From an uncultured Acidobacteriia bacterium (GTDB lineage Bacteria > Acidobacteriota > Terriglobia > Bryobacterales > Bryobacteraceae), in contig CAIUOG010000119.1 in NCBI GenBank assembly GCA_903900705.1, positions 24,917 through 88,916 of the forward strand: a DNA stretch of 64,000 nt. The letters run 5' to 3'. Shown here piece after piece: positions 50,537 to 60,383 of the stretch. The first letter of the stretch is position 1. Each line of letters opens with the position of its first letter. Under the pieces are notes generated by a model, which made no database searches, was not told the origin of the DNA, and saw only the letters and a program-made list of their open reading frames with translations. Both the position numbers and the translations under genes were made by a program.

Positions 50537-52030
50537 ATGGAACTATTTGGACAAACGTTATCACCCGGCTCAGGTATTTTTCTGCTGCTGGCGCTGGGCC
50601 TTGCGCTGAGTTTCGAATTCGTCAACGGTTTTCATGACACGGCGAACGCCGTTGCAACCGTTATCTACACCCACACACTGAAGCCGACCTATGCCGTAGT
50701 CTGGTCGGGCTGCTGGAATCTGATCGGCGTACTCACCTCCACCGGCGCGGTTGCATTCGGCATCCTGTCGCTGCTGCCGGTTGAACTTGTTCTGAACGTC
50801 GGATCGGGCGCGGGCTTCGCAATGGTATTCGCGCTGTTGATTTCAGCGATCGTCTGGAACCTGGGGACGTGGTACTTCGGTCTGCCCGCTTCCAGTTCAC
50901 ACGCGCTGGTGGGTTCCATTATGGGTGTGGGCCTGGCGAATTCCGTTCTGGCCGCTGGTCACGAGTTCGGCGACGGCGTGAACTGGGCGAAGGCGAAAGA
51001 TACCGGAATGGCGCTGCTGGTTTCCCCTCTGGTGGGTTTCTGTTGCGCCGCGGCGCTGCTGCTGATCATGAAGTTCCTGATCAAACGAGAGGACCTCTAT
51101 CAGGCCCCGGATAAGGAAAAGGCGCCGCCACTCTGGATTCGTGGTCTCTTAATGCTCACCTGTACCGGCGTCAGCTTCGGTCACGGCTCCAATGACGGAC
51201 AGAAGGGCATGGGCCTGATTATGCTGATCCTCATCGGAATCGTGCCCAATACTTATGCGGTGGATCTGTCCACCGGTCCGGCGGCCATTCAGGAGCTTAC
51301 CGCGACCACGCAGACGATCTCCTACCAGATGGATAAGCACGCGCCCGGCGTGGCGATGGCCGGTTTCCAGGCCGCTTCGGACGATATTTCCGCCTATCTG
51401 AAGACCAGTGGCAAAGCGGAGCCGCGCACCTTCGCAGCCATTGGCTCCAAGTGCCGCGAGATCTCGGAGATGATGGCCGGCCACAAGTCGCTTTCCGAAA
51501 TCAGCCCCGAGAACCGCCGTCTTCTTCGCAGCGATCTGTACCTGACCTCCGAAGCCCTTGGCAAACTTGTGAAACAGCACAAGATCGAAGACCCCGCCGA
51601 GCAGAAGGCCGCCTCCGATCTGAAGGGTCACATGGATAAGGTCACGAAATTCATTCCCGTCTGGGTGAAGGTTGCCGTGGCATTCGCCCTCGGTCTGGGC
51701 ACAATGATCGGCTGGAAGCGCATTGTGGTAACGGTTGGCGAGAAGATCGGCAAGACGCACCTCACGTACGCCCAGGGCGCCGCCGCCGAACTGGTCGCGG
51801 CCTGCACCATTCTGGCCGCCGACAAATACGGCCTGCCCGTCAGCACCACGCACGTTCTTTCCTCCGGTGTCGCCGGGACTATGGCTGCCAACCGGTCGGG
51901 CCTGCAGATGGAAACCCTGCGCAATCTTCTGATGGCTTGGGTTCTCACGTTGCCAGTCACCGTTTTCATGGGCGCGGGCATTTTCGCGTTCGTGCTGCGT
52001 GTCCTGTTGCCCATCCTTGGCGTGAAGTAA
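50537..52030 (+). CDS. pitA: PiT-family low-affinity inorganic phosphate transporter
   Basis: 497 residues, close to the 499 of Escherichia coli PitA. The two inverted PiT signatures are present: FVNGFHDTANAVATVIYTH near the N-terminus and GLPVSTTHVLSSGVAGTMA near the C-terminus, with about ten membrane spans and a cytoplasmic loop at about residues 250-375. It takes up phosphate, probably as a metal-phosphate, with protons across the inner membrane. The ATG at 50537 has AGGAGA directly upstream; an in-frame extension to 50294 runs across the divergent gene and is rejected. A strong terminator follows. No PhoU-like or DUF47 partner is adjacent. Confidence 0.93.
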   Translation: MELFGQTLSPGSGIFLLLALGLALSFEFVNGFHDTANAVATVIYTHTLKPTYAVVWSGCWNLIGVLTSTGAVAFGILSLLPVELVLNVGSGAGFAMVFALLISAIVWNLGTWYFGLPASSSHALVGSIMGVGLANSVLAAGHEFGDGVNWAKAKDTGMALLVSPLVGFCCAAALLLIMKFLIKREDLYQAPDKEKAPPLWIRGLLMLTCTGVSFGHGSNDGQKGMGLIMLILIGIVPNTYAVDLSTGPAAIQELTATTQTISYQMDKHAPGVAMAGFQAASDDISAYLKTSGKAEPRTFAAIGSKCREISEMMAGHKSLSEISPENRRLLRSDLYLTSEALGKLVKQHKIEDPAEQKAASDLKGHMDKVTKFIPVWVKVAVAFALGLGTMIGWKRIVVTVGEKIGKTHLTYAQGAAAELVAACTILAADKYGLPVSTTHVLSSGVAGTMAANRSGLQMETLRNLLMAWVLTLPVTVFMGAGIFAFVLRVLLPILGVK

Positions 52031-52052
52031 CGCATCCTCCTTCGTGCCCAGG

Positions 52053-52084
52053 GGCCGGAAGCGAATCGCTTCCGGCCTTTTCTG
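52053..52084 (+). terminator. Intrinsic terminator after the phosphate transporter
   Basis: GGCCGGAAGCG and CGCTTCCGGCC pair around a very small AAT loop region (52053-52077), followed by TTTTCTGTTT. Confidence 0.9.
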
Positions 52085-52358
52085 TTTCTGCGCCGCGCCC
52101 TCCCAACCGTCACTACTCTGTGGCTATCCACGGTTAATATTCCTGCCCTGTGACAGTAATAGTCCTTCCGTTTCATACTGCCAAAACAAAAAACATGCCT
52201 GTTTTCTGTGTGTTGACGCAGGGAAACATGATCGCCTTCTCCGGACGTTTTCGTTCTTTCTAAGTGAGAGGGTATGCGCAGTGCGCTCCTCTGAAAGACC
52301 TTTCCGATTGGAATCTACTTGCGCCGGTGGCTGGAACCACCGGTTCGGAGGAAATTAA
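52085..52358 (+). promoter_or_regulatory. Gene-free leader of the DUF1800-DUF1501 pair
   Basis: No gene is visible in this stretch. It holds AGAGG...CCTCT (52267-52271 with 52288-52292) enclosing GCGC-AGT-GCGC, and a hairpin CCGGTGG (52324-52330) with CCACCGG (52337-52343). The latter ends 3 bases before GGAGGA, the ribosome site of the DUF1800 gene. TTGACG (52213-52218) could be a -35 but no -10 is well placed. It is possibly a structured 5' untranslated region. Confidence 0.5.
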
Positions 52359-54959
52359 ATGAAATCGAACCGAATGCACCTGGCGATGCTCTTGTGCACC
52401 GCCTCACCGTTTCTGGCTGGAGTGCTACAGGCTCAGACAGTCACCATTACGCCCGGATACGTCAACATCGGCGTCAATCAGACGGTGCAATACAGCGCGA
52501 CCGTGACAGGCCTGACCAATACCGCCGTTACCTGGTCGATCTCCGGGGCCAATGGCGGCACCATCACGCAGACCGGCCTTTACACGGCGCCGCCTGTGGT
52601 GCCAGCCAACTCGGTTCTGGTGAATGCGCTTGCCTCGGATGGCAAGACCAGCGCGGTCGTTTATGTGAACGTGGCGCCTCCCGGTCCCGCCATCACGGCC
52701 ATCAGCCCGAACCCCGTACCGGCCAACGGCGGCACGATCACGGTCACATCGAGCGGCATCAAGACCTACGCAACCATGGTCTGCAACGGCGTCCAACTCG
52801 GCGGCACGACCCTGACCTCGACCACGATCAAGGGCGGCGTGTATCTTCCCACCGGAACGAAGACCCTGACCTGCCAGATCGCCAATCCCGGTACCATCCT
52901 GGGACCTGCCTTCACGATTCCGGTCTCGGCATCTTCGTCTTCCGGGGGCGGCGGAACGCCCGGTGGTTCTGGCGGGGGCGGATCCGCGCCCGTTATCGCT
53001 CCTTCCAAGGTGACTCTCGTCCTTGGCGCAACGCAGCAGTTTACCGCCGCCGGCGCGACCTCATGGACCGCGACATCCGGCACCGTGACGAGTGCGGGCC
53101 TCTATACCGCGCCGGCCGTTTTGCCAGCCAGCGGTACGGACAAAGTGACCGCGACCAACCCGACCGGCAGCAGTTCCGCCACCGTGACTCTGATCAGCAA
53201 TGTGGCTCCGGTGATCACGTCGATCGGTACTCCTTCGCTGCCCCTCGGAGCATTTTCCACGACGATCAACGGCACGGGCTTTCTCCCGGGAACCAGCACG
53301 GTCACTCTGGGAAGCGCCACTCTGATCGTGAACGCCGGGGCGTCCAGCACGACTTCGCTCGCCGTTTCCGGTTTCGCCAATGCCTCCGGCACCGTGAACC
53401 TGATCGTCAACAACGGACCAGTGGCGTCGCAACCCCTGCAGGTGCAGGTGGGTATCGCCAACGCTCTGGTCTCCGCGGCCACGGCGCGCCGCTTTCTGGA
53501 GCAAGGCGCATTTGGCCCCACGCCTTCCGAGGCCAATCATGTCCAGCAGGTGGGCCTGCAGGGCTGGCTGAACGAGCAGTTCGCCATGGCCCCGGTTTCG
53601 AACTATAACGCCATTGCTTCCAACAGCCAGGGTGGCCTGACCAACACCTTCCTCGCAAACGCGGTGACCAACCCCGACCAGCTGCGGCAGCGCGTGGCCT
53701 TCGCCCTCAGTCAGATTCTGGTGACGAACGTCAACACTCTCATCTGGAACGGCTCGGTAATCCCCTACCAGCAGTTGCTGATGGCGGACGCCTTTACCAA
53801 CTATCGCCAGATTCTGGGGGATGTGTCACTGAGCCCGGCGATGGGCCAGTTCCTCAATATGGCCAACAACGCCAAGGCGATTCCCGGCACCACCAGCGTG
53901 GCGAACGAGAATTACGCTCGTGAGATTCTGCAGCTGTTCAGCATCGGTACCGCCATGCTGAATCCGGATGGGTCCGTCCAGAAAGACGCTTCCAATCTGC
54001 CGATTCCCACCTACTCGCAGTTCACCGTGACTGAGTTTGCCCGCGTCTTCACCGGCTGGACTTACGCCCCGGCCCCCGGCCAGCCCGTCAACTGGGGGGC
54101 ATACATCAGCTACTTCGGCCCCATGGTGCCGTACCCGCCGCAGCATGACTCCGGAGCGAAGACCCTGCTGAACGGCTATTCCGACCCCGCCGGTCTCTCG
54201 CCGCAGCAGGATTTGAACGCCGCCCTCGATAACATCTTCAACCACCCGAATGTGGGACCGTTCATCGGGCGCAACCTGATCCAGCACCTGGTGAAGAGCA
54301 ATCCGAGCCCGGCTTACATTGCCCGCGTGGCGGCGGTCTTCGCTGATAACGGCTCCGGCGTACGCGGCGACATGAAGGCGGTGATCACCGCGATCCTGCT
54401 CGATCCGGAAGCCCGGGCCAACGACAATGGCGGCAACGATCAGGTCACAGACGGTCACCTCACGGAGCCGGCGCTGTTCATTCCGGCCGTCTACCGCGCC
54501 TTCGGCGGCGTGATGGGGCCGCAGAACTACTTCCCGTTCGACATGCAGAACCTCAACCAGGACATCTACAACGCGCCGAGCGTATTCAATTACTTCTCGC
54601 CGTTCTTCCATGCCCCGGGTACGGCGCTCTATGGCCCGGAATTCCAGATCGACACGCCGAACAATGCTGTCTACCGCGCCAATCTGGTCTGGAATATGAT
54701 CGCCAACAGCTGGAATCAGCCGGTGCAGAGTTACGGACCGGGTACGCAGATCGACTTCAGTCCCTTCGTTCCGCTGGCCGCCAACCCGGCCACTCTGACC
54801 GACGCGCTGGACCTGACCCTGACGCACGGCACCATGCCCGCCGCGCTCAAGACTCTGGTCACCAACGCCATCACGGCGGAAACCAACGGCAACGTCTTCC
54901 GTGTCCAGGCGGGCGTTTACGCCATCCTCACCTCGGGTTACTACAGCGTGTGGCACTAA
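52359..54959 (+). CDS. DUF1800 protein with N-terminal Ig-like modules
   Basis: 866 residues with a signal peptide (MLLCTASPFLAGVLQAQ). Residues 27-110 are a Big-2-like domain (ITPGYVNIGVNQTVQYSATV, TWSISGANGGTITQTG) and 111-190 an IPT/TIG-like domain (ITAISPNPVPANGGTITVTS). A Gly/Ser linker (192-210) leads to a second Big-2-like module (SKVTLVLGATQQFTAAGATS) and a second TIG-like one (to about 370). The DUF1800 core follows: AATARRFLEQGAFGPTPSEA, QLRQRVAFALSQILV, VANENYAREILQLFSIGTAM, FARVFTGWTY, PFIGRNLIQHLVKSNPSP and VFNYFSPFFHAPG. Family proteins are exported partners of DUF1501 proteins; activity unknown. The GGAGGA ribosome site is strong and the partner follows after 42 bases. Confidence 0.9.
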   Translation: MKSNRMHLAMLLCTASPFLAGVLQAQTVTITPGYVNIGVNQTVQYSATVTGLTNTAVTWSISGANGGTITQTGLYTAPPVVPANSVLVNALASDGKTSAVVYVNVAPPGPAITAISPNPVPANGGTITVTSSGIKTYATMVCNGVQLGGTTLTSTTIKGGVYLPTGTKTLTCQIANPGTILGPAFTIPVSASSSSGGGGTPGGSGGGGSAPVIAPSKVTLVLGATQQFTAAGATSWTATSGTVTSAGLYTAPAVLPASGTDKVTATNPTGSSSATVTLISNVAPVITSIGTPSLPLGAFSTTINGTGFLPGTSTVTLGSATLIVNAGASSTTSLAVSGFANASGTVNLIVNNGPVASQPLQVQVGIANALVSAATARRFLEQGAFGPTPSEANHVQQVGLQGWLNEQFAMAPVSNYNAIASNSQGGLTNTFLANAVTNPDQLRQRVAFALSQILVTNVNTLIWNGSVIPYQQLLMADAFTNYRQILGDVSLSPAMGQFLNMANNAKAIPGTTSVANENYAREILQLFSIGTAMLNPDGSVQKDASNLPIPTYSQFTVTEFARVFTGWTYAPAPGQPVNWGAYISYFGPMVPYPPQHDSGAKTLLNGYSDPAGLSPQQDLNAALDNIFNHPNVGPFIGRNLIQHLVKSNPSPAYIARVAAVFADNGSGVRGDMKAVITAILLDPEARANDNGGNDQVTDGHLTEPALFIPAVYRAFGGVMGPQNYFPFDMQNLNQDIYNAPSVFNYFSPFFHAPGTALYGPEFQIDTPNNAVYRANLVWNMIANSWNQPVQSYGPGTQIDFSPFVPLAANPATLTDALDLTLTHGTMPAALKTLVTNAITAETNGNVFRVQAGVYAILTSGYYSVWH

Positions 54960-55001
54960 GCCGCTCAGCAGACACCAAAAGAATACAAGGAGATCAAAAC
55001 A

Positions 55002-56381
55002 ATGTTTATTCGTTCCAGACGTGAATTTATGCGGAATGTGGTCAGCTCCGTATCGGCGGTGGGCGCCCTGGGTGGTTTGGCGAAGTTCGGTGAGATGAAT
55101 GCGCTGGCGGCGAACTCGGTGTCGCCCGGCTATAAAGCGCTGGTCTGCATCTTTCTCGCCGGCGGGAATGACGGGCACAACACCGTGATCCCGATCACCA
55201 CCGCGCAGCAGAACTATAACCTCTACCAGCAGGGGCGCGGCAGCCTCGCCCTCTCGCAGGCTTCGCTCGCGCCGGTGCATAACGGGAATGACACCTATGG
55301 CCTGCACCCGAAGATGGTGGAGATCGCCAACCTCTACAACCAGTCGAGTTCGCCGGTGGCCATCGTGGCGAACGTCGGCATGCTGGTGCAGCCGATGGAC
55401 CGTAACAGCTACGCTTCCGCCGGCAGTTCCCTCGTGCCGAACGCGCTGTTCTCGCACTCCGATCAGCAGAGCCAGTGGCAGAGCGCTGTACCGACCGGGC
55501 TGGGCAGCACCGGCTGGGGTGGCCGTATTGCCGATATTGCGCAGATTCAGACTCTGAACTCGGGAGCGGCCTTCCCGGCGGCGACGTCAACCTCCGGATC
55601 GAGCCTGTTCTGCACCGGCGCCCAGTCTTTCCCGGCCGTGGTGCCTCCGGGCGGCACGCCGATTCTCTCCGCCTCCGCCGCCGCCACCGCCGGGCTGCAG
55701 CAGGTGGTCAACTTCAGCAACGGCATGCAGATGGTGCAGGCCGCGAATTCGAACACCACGCGAGGCGTCAACTATGCCACGCTTCTGACCAACGCGCTGA
55801 ATGGCGTCACCATCACCACGCCGTTCCCGTCCGCGCCGGATAACGCCGTCAACCCTCTGGCGCAGCAACTCCGCACCGTGGCGGCGATGATCAAGGTGCA
55901 GAGCACGCTCGGCATCGGCCGCCAGATCTTCTTCTGTACGCTGGGCGGTTTCGATACTCACGGCGGACAGCTGGCGATTCAGGATTACCTGCTGCAGGAA
56001 CTCAGCCAGTCCGTCGCCGCGTTCTATCAGTGCATCAACAACGAACTGGGCGCCGGCAGTCAGGTGACGACGTTTACGGCGTCCGAATTTGGCCGCACGC
56101 TCACCGGCAACAGCAACGGCGGCACGGATCACGCCTGGGGTAACCACCACTTCGTGATCGGCGGCGCGGTGAAAGGCGGCCAGTTCTACGGACAGTACCC
56201 GTCCCTTGCCCTGGGCAGCCTGAATGACACGAATCAGCGCGGCACGCTGATCCCCACCACTTCGGTGGATCAGTACGCGGCCACGCTGGCGCAATGGTTC
56301 GGCGTTCCGGCCGGCGCGCCGATGACGTCCATCTTCCAGAATCTGGGCAACTTCCAGAACAGCAACCTGGGCTTCATCTAA
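55002..56381 (+). CDS. DUF1501 protein partnered with DUF1800
   Basis: 459 residues with a Tat-type start (SRREFMRNVVSSVSAVGALG). AAGGAG precedes the ATG. Motifs are ALVCIFLAGGNDGHNTVIP, GLHPKMVEIANLYNQ, LFSHSDQQSQWQSA, GWGGRIADIAQ, IFFCTLGGFDTHGGQ, VTTFTASEFGRTLTGNSNGG and DHAWGNHHFVIGGAVKGG. This belongs to a distinct branch of DUF1501 from the four PSD1 partners: it has GGNDGHNT rather than GGPSQ, and the ASEFGRTL loop. DUF1800-DUF1501 pairs are widespread in bacteria; no reaction is known. Confidence 0.92.
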   Translation: MFIRSRREFMRNVVSSVSAVGALGGLAKFGEMNALAANSVSPGYKALVCIFLAGGNDGHNTVIPITTAQQNYNLYQQGRGSLALSQASLAPVHNGNDTYGLHPKMVEIANLYNQSSSPVAIVANVGMLVQPMDRNSYASAGSSLVPNALFSHSDQQSQWQSAVPTGLGSTGWGGRIADIAQIQTLNSGAAFPAATSTSGSSLFCTGAQSFPAVVPPGGTPILSASAAATAGLQQVVNFSNGMQMVQAANSNTTRGVNYATLLTNALNGVTITTPFPSAPDNAVNPLAQQLRTVAAMIKVQSTLGIGRQIFFCTLGGFDTHGGQLAIQDYLLQELSQSVAAFYQCINNELGAGSQVTTFTASEFGRTLTGNSNGGTDHAWGNHHFVIGGAVKGGQFYGQYPSLALGSLNDTNQRGTLIPTTSVDQYAATLAQWFGVPAGAPMTSIFQNLGNFQNSNLGFI

Positions 56382-56487
56382 ACAGCCCGTGCGGACGGCG
56401 TGCGCGCCTCAATAGCGCGCACGCCGCATCACCAATCCCCGCAATAGTTCGGCCTCCGCACTAAAGACGCTCCGCAAATCTGATAAC

Positions 56488-58905
56488 GTGATATGCGTGC
56501 GCAGTCTTCTCTTCACCGCCATCGCATTGGCTTCGTTTGTTCGGGCGCAATCGCCGGACGCCGTCAGTCTTCTGAAAGCCAATTGCCAGCCCTGCCACAA
56601 CGATTCTTCCAAAGCGAGCGGCCTCTCCCTGGCGAGCCATGACGCGATCGCGCAGGGTGGCAACCGCGGCTCCGCGCTCAACACCATTCAGCAGGCGATT
56701 GAACAGACCGGCGCCCTGAAGATGCCGCCGGGCAGGAAGCTGCCGGAAGAACAGATCGCCACTATCCGAGCCTGGCTGGCGAACGGCGCCGTCTTCCCGG
56801 AAGCAGTTGCACCGAAGGATGCCGCGCTCAAGCGGCGAAAAGGTGCGGACTGGTGGGCGTTCCAGCCAGTGAAGCGCGTAGACCCGCCCGCCGTGAAGCA
56901 GGCCGCCTGGGCGCGGAATCCGATTGATCGCTTCATTCTGGCGCGCCTTGAAAAAGAAAATCTGACGCCTTCGCCGGAAGCTTCCAGGGAAACGCTGATC
57001 CGCCGGGTCAGTCTGGACCTGGTGGGGTTGCTGCCGAGTCCAAAAGAAATCCGGGAATTTGTGGCGGATGCCCGTCCGGACGCGTATGAACGGCTGGTCG
57101 ACCGCCTGCTCGCCTCCCCGAATTATGGCGAACGCTGGGGACGGCACTGGCTGGATGTCGCGCGGTATGCCGATTCCGACGGGTACACCATCGACGCGCC
57201 GCGCCAGATCTGGAAATACCGCGACTGGGTGATCAACGCCATGAATCGCGACATGCCCTTTGACCAGTTCACCATCGAACAACTGGCCGGTGACATGTTG
57301 CCGAATCCGACCACGGATCAGTTGATTGCCACCGGATTCCATCGCAACACCTCCAGCAATTTCGAAGGCGGCATCGATTTTGAACAGTACCGCGTGGAAG
57401 CCGTGGTGGATCGCGTTGCCACTACCGGTGGCGCATTCCTCGGGCTCACCGTGGGCTGCGCGCGCTGCCACGATCACAAGTTCGACCCCATCAGCCAGAA
57501 AGAGTTCTACCAGCTTTTCGCCTATTTTAATAATGTGGACGAGGTTTCGAGCGAGGCGGAACGGTATGACTTCAACCGTCCGTTTCTGGCCGTTCCGTCG
57601 GCGGAAGAAATCGCGCGGAAGAAGGCGTTCGATTCGCAGTGGAATGCGCTGAGCAAAGAACTGATTCTGTATGTCCGCGAACTTGCCGCAAATCGAAAGC
57701 CTGGCGAGGATCCCTCGCAGGACGCCGAACTTGCCGAACGCGTGCAGAATCTGCGCGAACTTCGAAAACGCGAACCCAAATTCACCACCACGCTGGTGAT
57801 GAAGGAACTGCCGACGCCACGGGAATCGTACATCCACCTGGGCGGCGACTTCACGCGCAAGGGTATTCCCGTTCAGCCCGGGGTGCCGGAGGTCCTGCCC
57901 CCCCTTCCCCCCGAAGCCAACACGCGGCTGGATTTTGCGAAGTGGCTGGTCCGCGAAGATAACCCGCTCACCGCGCGCGTCACCGTAAACCGCATGTGGC
58001 AGGAGTATTTTGGCAAGGGCATTGTGGAGTCGGAAAACGACTTTGGCGCGCAGGGTTTCAAGCCTTCACACCTGGAACTGCTGGATTACCTGGCCAGTGA
58101 ATTCATGCGGCAGAAGTGGAGCCAGAAGGCGATTCACCGGCTGATTGTGACTTCCGCGACCTACCGCCAGGCCTCGAAACAGCGCCCGGAACTGGACGAA
58201 GCGGACCCTTACAACAAGTTGCTGGCGCGCCAGAACCGCCTGCGCCTCGATGCCGAAATCATTCGCGACGCCGCGCTTTCCGCCAGTGGGCTGCTGACCG
58301 ACAAACTGGGTGGTCCGAGCGTTTATCCGCCGATTCCCGAGGGCGCGATGTCCGTCACGCAGGTGGCCGGCGCATGGCCGGTGGCGACGGGGCCGGATCG
58401 CTACCGCCGCGGCGTCTACACGTTCTTCCGGCGGTCGGCGGGCTTTCCGGGTCTGACGGTTTTTGATGCTCCCGATGCCAGCGCGACCTGTACGCGCCGC
58501 GTCCGTTCCGATACGCCGCTGCAGGCTCTCACGACGCTGAACGACGAGGCCTTCACGGAACTGGCGGAAGGGCTGGCGGCGCGCATTCTCAAAGAGGCTC
58601 CGGAGGACAACACGGAGCGCATCCGTTACGGGTTCCAACTGGCCGTGGGCCGCGCGCCCCGTCCGGATGAAGAGAAGCGGATGGCGCGCTTCCTCGCCAG
58701 CGAGACCGACGAATACCGCACGAACCCGACGCGGGCCATTGAGCTGATTTACAAGGGCGGCAAGTTCAATGCCGATGGTGTGCCCGCCAATCCGCCACCC
58801 GCCAAACTGGCCGCCATGCTGCCGAAAGATCTGCCGCTCGAAGCCGCGTGGACCGGCGTGGCGCGCGTGCTGATGAATCTTGACGACTTTCTGACCCGGG
58901 ACTAA
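56488..58905 (+). CDS. PSD1 protein (third pair)
   Basis: 805 residues from GTG 56488; GTG 56497 is nearer the signal peptide (SLLFTAIALASFVRAQ) and equally possible. Cytochrome haem motif NCQPCHNDSSKASGLS; DUF1549 with RRVSLDLVGLLPSPKEI, RWGRHWLDVARYADSDGYTI and [16 protein letters not shown]1553 with TRLDFAKWLVREDNPLTARV, NRMWQEYFGKGIVESENDFG and RQNRLRLDAEIIRDAALSAS. Only a short charged linker (370-450) joins the two halves, with no LamG or other insert. Exported and dihaem. Its DUF1501 partner starts 5 bases after the stop. It begins 106 bases after the preceding DUF1501 gene. Confidence 0.9.
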   Translation: MICVRSLLFTAIALASFVRAQSPDAVSLLKANCQPCHNDSSKASGLSLASHDAIAQGGNRGSALNTIQQAIEQTGALKMPPGRKLPEEQIATIRAWLANGAVFPEAVAPKDAALKRRKGADWWAFQPVKRVDPPAVKQAAWARNPIDRFILARLEKENLTPSPEASRETLIRRVSLDLVGLLPSPKEIREFVADARPDAYERLVDRLLASPNYGERWGRHWLDVARYADSDGYTIDAPRQIWKYRDWVINAMNRDMPFDQFTIEQLAGDMLPNPTTDQLIATGFHRNTSSNFEGGIDFEQYRVEAVVDRVATTGGAFLGLTVGCARCHDHKFDPISQKEFYQLFAYFNNVDEVSSEAERYDFNRPFLAVPSAEEIARKKAFDSQWNALSKELILYVRELAANRKPGEDPSQDAELAERVQNLRELRKREPKFTTTLVMKELPTPRESYIHLGGDFTRKGIPVQPGVPEVLPPLPPEANTRLDFAKWLVREDNPLTARVTVNRMWQEYFGKGIVESENDFGAQGFKPSHLELLDYLASEFMRQKWSQKAIHRLIVTSATYRQASKQRPELDEADPYNKLLARQNRLRLDAEIIRDAALSASGLLTDKLGGPSVYPPIPEGAMSVTQVAGAWPVATGPDRYRRGVYTFFRRSAGFPGLTVFDAPDASATCTRRVRSDTPLQALTTLNDEAFTELAEGLAARILKEAPEDNTERIRYGFQLAVGRAPRPDEEKRMARFLASETDEYRTNPTRAIELIYKGGKFNADGVPANPPPAKLAAMLPKDLPLEAAWTGVARVLMNLDDFLTRD

Positions 58906-58910
58906 TCCAG

Positions 58911-60356
58911 ATGACGAACGAAGACTTTCTCCTGCAATTTGAAACCCGCCGTCACTTCTTCCAAACCTGTGGTCTGGGCCTGGGCAAGCTTGCGCTTCTC
59001 TCGCTGCTGAATGAGGGCCGGGGTGTTGCCGCTCCGGCTGCATCGGGCAACCCGATGCAGGCCAAGCCAGGGCATTTTCCGGCCAAAGCGAAGAACGTCA
59101 TTTATCTGTTCATGGCCGGCGCCCCCAGCCAGTTCGAACTTTACGACTACAAACCGGTGCTGCAGAAGTATCACAACCAGGTAGTGCCGGAAGAGCTGAT
59201 GAAGGGCAAGCGCTTTGCCTTCATGGACACCTTCGCGAAGGAAAAGCCGAAGTTGCTGGGCACCACGCGCGCTTTCAAGCAGCACGGCCAGTCGGGCGCA
59301 TGGGTTTCCGAACTGCTGCCGCATATCGCGGGAATTGCGGATGACATTACGTTTCTGAAGGGCGTCTCCACCGAGAATTTCAATCACGGTCCGGCGAAGT
59401 GTTTCGCCAATACCGGTTCCACGCGGTTTGGCCGGCCCAGTATGGGTTCGTGGATCACGTACGGCATCGGCAGCGAGTCGAACGATCTGCCGGGGTTTGT
59501 GGTGCTGCAGTCGGGCCCGCGCGGTCCGCGCGGCGGGGCGGCGCTGTGGTCGGGCGGCTTCCTGCCGAGCGCTTATCAGGGGGTTCCGTTCCGTTCGGGC
59601 GGCGATCCGATTCTGGATCTTTCGCGTCCCCGCGGTATTTCCGGGGAGTCCCAGCAGGAGACGATTGCCGCGATTCGCGACCTCGATCTCTCGCAATTCA
59701 CGGAGACCGGAGACCCCGAAATCGCCACCCGTGTCGCGTCTTATGAAATGGCGTACCGGATGCAGACCAGCGGTCCGGAACTGATCGACTTCAGCAAAGA
59801 AACCAAAGAGACGATGGAGATGTACGGCGCGGAGCCGGGCAAGGCCAGCTATGCGAACAACTGTCTGCTGGCCCGCCGTCTGGTGGAGCGCGGCGTGCGT
59901 TTCGTGCAGCTTTATCACACCGACTGGGACCACCATGCCGATATCGGCCAGCCGCTCAACCAGGTGACGGGCGAGATTGACCGGCCGACGGCGGCGCTGA
60001 TCCGCGATCTGAAGCAGCGCGGGTTGCTCGAAGACACGCTCGTCGTCTGGGGCGGGGAGTTCGGGCGCACGCCGATGGGCGAGGTCCGCGATTCCGGGAA
60101 GGCAGGCCGCAATCATCACATTGACGCCTTCACGCTTTGGATGGCGGGCGGCGGCGTGAAGCCGGGCCGGACTATCGGCGATACCGATGAGCTCGGTTTT
60201 TCGCGCACCGGCGACGCGATGGACGTGCATGATCTGCATGCCACGATGCTGCATCTGCTGGGCCTCGATCACCAGAAGCTGACCTTCCGCTTTCAAGGTC
60301 GCGATTTCCGGCTGACCGACGTGGCGGGCAATGTGCTTACGAAGCTTTTCACCTAG
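58911..60356 (+). CDS. DUF1501 protein (third pair)
   Basis: 481 residues. MTNEDFLLQFETRRHFFQTC shows a leader before the twin-arginine-like TRRHFF, longer than in the others, followed by GLGLGKLALLSLL. Motifs are [92 protein letters not shown] and AGRNHHIDAFTLWMAGGGVK. It sits 5 bases after its PSD1 partner and 27 bases before the next PSD1 gene, so four genes probably form one transcript. Confidence 0.92.
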   Translation: MTNEDFLLQFETRRHFFQTCGLGLGKLALLSLLNEGRGVAAPAASGNPMQAKPGHFPAKAKNVIYLFMAGAPSQFELYDYKPVLQKYHNQVVPEELMKGKRFAFMDTFAKEKPKLLGTTRAFKQHGQSGAWVSELLPHIAGIADDITFLKGVSTENFNHGPAKCFANTGSTRFGRPSMGSWITYGIGSESNDLPGFVVLQSGPRGPRGGAALWSGGFLPSAYQGVPFRSGGDPILDLSRPRGISGESQQETIAAIRDLDLSQFTETGDPEIATRVASYEMAYRMQTSGPELIDFSKETKETMEMYGAEPGKASYANNCLLARRLVERGVRFVQLYHTDWDHHADIGQPLNQVTGEIDRPTAALIRDLKQRGLLEDTLVVWGGEFGRTPMGEVRDSGKAGRNHHIDAFTLWMAGGGVKPGRTIGDTDELGFSRTGDAMDVHDLHATMLHLLGLDHQKLTFRFQGRDFRLTDVAGNVLTKLFT

Positions 60357-60383
60357 CAAATTGGCATAGAATAATCATCAGCT

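Noticed and set aside
52213..52241. Promoter with TTGACG before the DUF1800 gene
   Set aside because: No -10-like hexamer lies 16-18 bases downstream.
53826..55457. 543-residue minus-strand frame across the DUF1800 and DUF1501 genes
   Set aside because: It spans two real genes and their gap, with His/Arg/Val-rich composition and no motifs.
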